From positions 93,888 through 157,887 of the forward strand of contig NZ_WLYI01000007.1 of the NCBI RefSeq assembly GCF_009707515.1: a stretch of 64,000 nt of DNA. The letters run 5' to 3'. Under the pieces are notes generated by a model that saw only the letters and a program-made list of their open reading frames with translations, was not told the DNA's origin and did no database searches. Source of the DNA: Pseudomonas karstica (GTDB lineage Bacteria > Pseudomonadota > Gammaproteobacteria > Pseudomonadales > Pseudomonadaceae). This document shows positions 62,031 through 64,000 of the stretch, piece after piece. The first letter of the stretch is position 1. Every line of letters starts with the position of its first letter. The position numbers and the translations under genes are program-made.

Positions 62031-63192
62031 ATTCTGGCCTTTGCTGATGGCGGGCAGCGTCGGTGCCATGTCGGTACAGGCCGCGCCAGTGGACACTTAT
62101 GAACTGTTGGTGGGCACCTACACCGCAGGCACTAGCGAGGGTATCTACCGGCTGCAATTCGATAGCCGCAGCGGCCAGTTCAGCGGCAAACCGGTGCTGG
62201 CCGCCAAGACCGAAAACCCGTCCTGGCTGACCCTGTCCAAGGACCAGAAGCGCCTGTATGTGGTCAATGAAAACGGCCCAGGCCAGAAGGATCCGGTGGG
62301 GCGCGTCAGCAGCTACAGCATTGATCCGATGACTCACCAGTTGACCTTGATCAACCAGGTCCAGAGCCTGGGCAACGAACCAACCCACTCCAGCCAGGCG
62401 GTCGATGGGCGCCACCTGTTCGTCGCCAACTATTCGGTACTGGACGACCCGGGCGGCAGCCTGGCGATACTGCCGGTGGACTCTGAGGGCAAGTTATCGC
62501 CGCCGGTGCAACTGAGCGGGCACCCGGCCAGCCGGGTCAACCCCGAGCGCCAGGCGTCCAACCATGTGCATTCGGTGGTGTCGTCGCCGGATGGCAAGTA
62601 CGTGTTTGCCAACGACCTGGGGGCGGACAGGATCTTTGTTTATCACTACGACCCCAAGGCCAACCACGAACGGCCACTGACCCCGGCCGATCCGTCCTTC
62701 GTGCAATTACCGCCTGGCAGCGGCCCGCGTCACCTGTTGTTCAGCGCTGACGGCAAACACGCCTGGCTCACCACGGAGATGAGTGCGCAGATTACCGTGT
62801 TCGATTACCAGGACGGCAAGCTGACCCAGCGTCAGTTGGTGGACTTCGCGGCCGGGCAACCTGCCTCGGACAAGGCTGGCGCCGGGTTGCATGCATCCAG
62901 CGATGGCAAGTTCCTCTATGTCAGCAACCGTGGCACCGCCAACCAGATCCTGGTATTTGCCATCGACCCGGCCAGCGGGCAACTGCAGGAAGTCCAGCGT
63001 CGCTCGGTGGAAGGCGACCACCCTCGCGAGTTCAGCCTGGACCCGAGCGGCAAGTTCCTGCTGATTGCCAACCAGAAGAGCAACCAGATTGTGGTGGTCG
63101 AACGCGACGTCAAGACCGGCCTGTTGGGCAAAACCGTGCAGACGTTGGCGATCGATGCTCCCAGCGATCTCAAGTTTGTGCTGCGACCATAA
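62017..63192 (+). CDS. Exported lactonase-family beta-propeller (6-phosphogluconolactonase-like, YbhE type)
   Basis: A 391-residue seven-bladed propeller protein with an N-terminal signal (RRFWPLLMAGSVGAMSVQAA). Family motifs include LLVGTYTAGTSEGIYRL near the start, NPSWLTLSKDQKRLYVVNE, the conserved NHVHSVVSSPDGKYVFANDLGAD and GSGPRHLLFSADGKHAW. Cytoplasmic members hydrolyse 6-phosphogluconolactone. The signal peptide here implies a periplasmic sugar lactone such as gluconolactone, made by membrane glucose oxidation. The ATG at 62017 has GAGGAGG nine bases upstream, inside the DUF5629 gene. A hairpin follows the stop. Confidence 0.88.
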   Translation: MMMRRFWPLLMAGSVGAMSVQAAPVDTYELLVGTYTAGTSEGIYRLQFDSRSGQFSGKPVLAAKTENPSWLTLSKDQKRLYVVNENGPGQKDPVGRVSSYSIDPMTHQLTLINQVQSLGNEPTHSSQAVDGRHLFVANYSVLDDPGGSLAILPVDSEGKLSPPVQLSGHPASRVNPERQASNHVHSVVSSPDGKYVFANDLGADRIFVYHYDPKANHERPLTPADPSFVQLPPGSGPRHLLFSADGKHAWLTTEMSAQITVFDYQDGKLTQRQLVDFAAGQPASDKAGAGLHASSDGKFLYVSNRGTANQILVFAIDPASGQLQEVQRRSVEGDHPREFSLDPSGKFLLIANQKSNQIVVVERDVKTGLLGKTVQTLAIDAPSDLKFVLRP

Positions 63193-63197
63193 GCCAC

Positions 63198-63218
63198 AGG
63201 CCCCGCTGTGCGGGGCCT
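63198..63218 (+). terminator. Hairpin after lactonase gene
   Basis: AGGCCCCGC (63198-63206) pairs perfectly with GCGGGGCCT (63210-63218) over a three-base loop, five bases after the stop. The T-run is weak. Confidence 0.65.
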
Positions 63219-63348
63219 GCCTACTTCTATTAATGGCAGTGATAACAGCTACTGTTTCAAAGAATTTCTAACGGTAAGTCCCGCGGGCGTAAGTTTGCTT
63301 CAAGGCCTCCACAGGCCACCAAGCCAACTGAACACAAGGGTTACCGAC

Positions 63349-63528
63349 ATGAACTTCAATCTCTTCTCAATCATCGCCGCATCCGCTGTTTCTGCCACCG
63401 TGGCTCTGCCTGCCAGTGCCAGCGTGGAAATCAGTAGCAAAAAATCCAGCACTAGCGCCTACACCCAAAAATACCTGCAACAGAGCGCCAACTTCTATGC
63501 GGCACTGGATCACAAGATTCAGCACTGA
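63349..63528 (+). CDS. Small exported protein (59 aa)
   Basis: A 59-residue protein with a Sec signal, MNFNLFSIIAASAVSATVALPASA, and a short Ser/Lys/Gln-rich mature part (SVEISSKKSSTSAYTQKYL, then FYAALDHKIQH). AAGGG lies nine bases before the ATG. It is monocistronic, 156 bases after the lactonase gene, and is followed by the REPIN array within four bases of its stop. No family is recognised. Confidence 0.65.
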   Translation: MNFNLFSIIAASAVSATVALPASASVEISSKKSSTSAYTQKYLQQSANFYAALDHKIQH

Positions 63529-63531
63529 ACA

Positions 63532-64000
63532 GTGATCGGCTTTTGTAGCCGCTGCCGAGGCACGAGGCTGCGATAGGGGCCGCAGGACCTTCAGCAATTT
63601 CAAGGCCCCAAACGACTGCTGCGCAGCCGATCGCAGGCTGCGCCAGCGGCTACAGGTGGTCGGTGATCGGCTCTTGTAGCCGCTGCCGAGGCACGAGGCT
63701 GCGATAAGAGCCGCAGGACCTTCAGCAATTTCAAGGCCCCAGACGACTGCTGCGCAGCCGATCGCAGGCTGCGCCAGCGGCTACAGGTGGTCGGCGCGGT
63801 CTATGTAGCTGCTGTCGAGGCACGAGGCTGCGATAAGGGCCGCAGGACCTTCAGCAATTTCAAAACCCAGGCGACTGCTGCGCAGCCGATCGCAGGCTGC
63901 GCCAGCGGCTACAGGTGGTCGGTGATCGGCTCTTGTAGCCGCTGTCGAGGCACGAGGCTGCGATAAGGGCCGCAGGACCTTCAGCAATTTCAAAACCCAG
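63532..64000. repeat. Tandem REPIN-type array, 3.6 copies, running off the window
   Basis: Units start at 63532, 63663, 63794 and 63922 (period 131, 131 and 128 bases). Each holds a core of 108-109 bases between GTAGCCGCTG and CAGCGGCTAC (63545-63653, 63676-63784, 63805-63912), separated by a variable linker containing GTGATCGG. The fourth copy is cut by the window edge. Copies differ by a few substitutions. The large inverted repeat in each unit would fold into a long hairpin. Confidence 0.88.

Noticed and set aside
63532..64000. Possible CRISPR array at the right edge
   Set aside because: The repeated part is about 108 bases, the linkers are near-identical instead of unique, and each unit has its own inverted ends; this is a REPIN array.

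Overview
The window is chromosomal DNA of a fluorescent-group Pseudomonas. The evidence is high GC with strongly GC-ending codons, Pseudomonas-type REP/REPIN repeats, several short genus-typical proteins, and a type VI secretion locus with the gene order of the P. aeruginosa H2 system. No rRNA, tRNA, CRISPR array, prophage or insertion sequence was seen.

Layout. 1-16112 is ordinary housekeeping and accessory sequence: the end of a chemoreceptor, an AI-2E/PerM permease, a Tyr/Pro-rich exported protein, a shikimate dehydrogenase-like enzyme, YceH, a DUF1993 protein, an alpha/beta hydrolase divergent from its LysR neighbour, a FUSC-type membrane protein, a GAPN-like aldehyde dehydrogenase, a Dyp peroxidase, an MFS transporter, a MEKHLA protein, several very small proteins, an arylamine N-acetyltransferase and an aldo/keto reductase.

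16179-37391 is a near-complete H2-type T6SS. hcp is on the minus strand behind a -24/-12 (sigma-54) promoter. Facing away from it is one tightly overlapping plus-strand operon: tssA-B-C-E-F-G-H, the sigma-54 activator sfa2, a small lipoprotein gene, fha, tssJ-K-L-M, and the phosphatase/kinase pair. No vgrG, PAAR or effector gene lies in the window, so the tip and cargo must be encoded elsewhere.

38451-60751 looks like a hydrocarbon/lipid assimilation region. A minus-strand operon (Baeyer-Villiger monooxygenase, SDR dehydrogenase, PF10118 protein with a diiron-like ligand pattern) diverges from an alpha/beta hydrolase. Then come the alkane hydroxylase alkB, two PraB-like exported proteins, a FadL-type outer-membrane transporter, and an operon encoding acyl-CoA dehydrogenase, FabG4-like reductase, MaoC hydratase, thiolase and acyl-CoA ligase. 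A Gfo/Idh/MocA oxidoreductase and a YCF48/RND exporter pair follow. Together these genes could take an alkane from uptake through hydroxylation and activation to acetyl-CoA, with a second possible ketone-to-ester branch. Rubredoxin and its reductase are absent. A-rich motifs resembling Hfq/Crc catabolite-repression sites lie at the start of several of these genes.

60800-64000 holds a probably frameshifted hypothetical gene, a DUF5629 protein, an exported beta-propeller lactonase, a small secreted protein and a tandem REPIN array running off the right edge.
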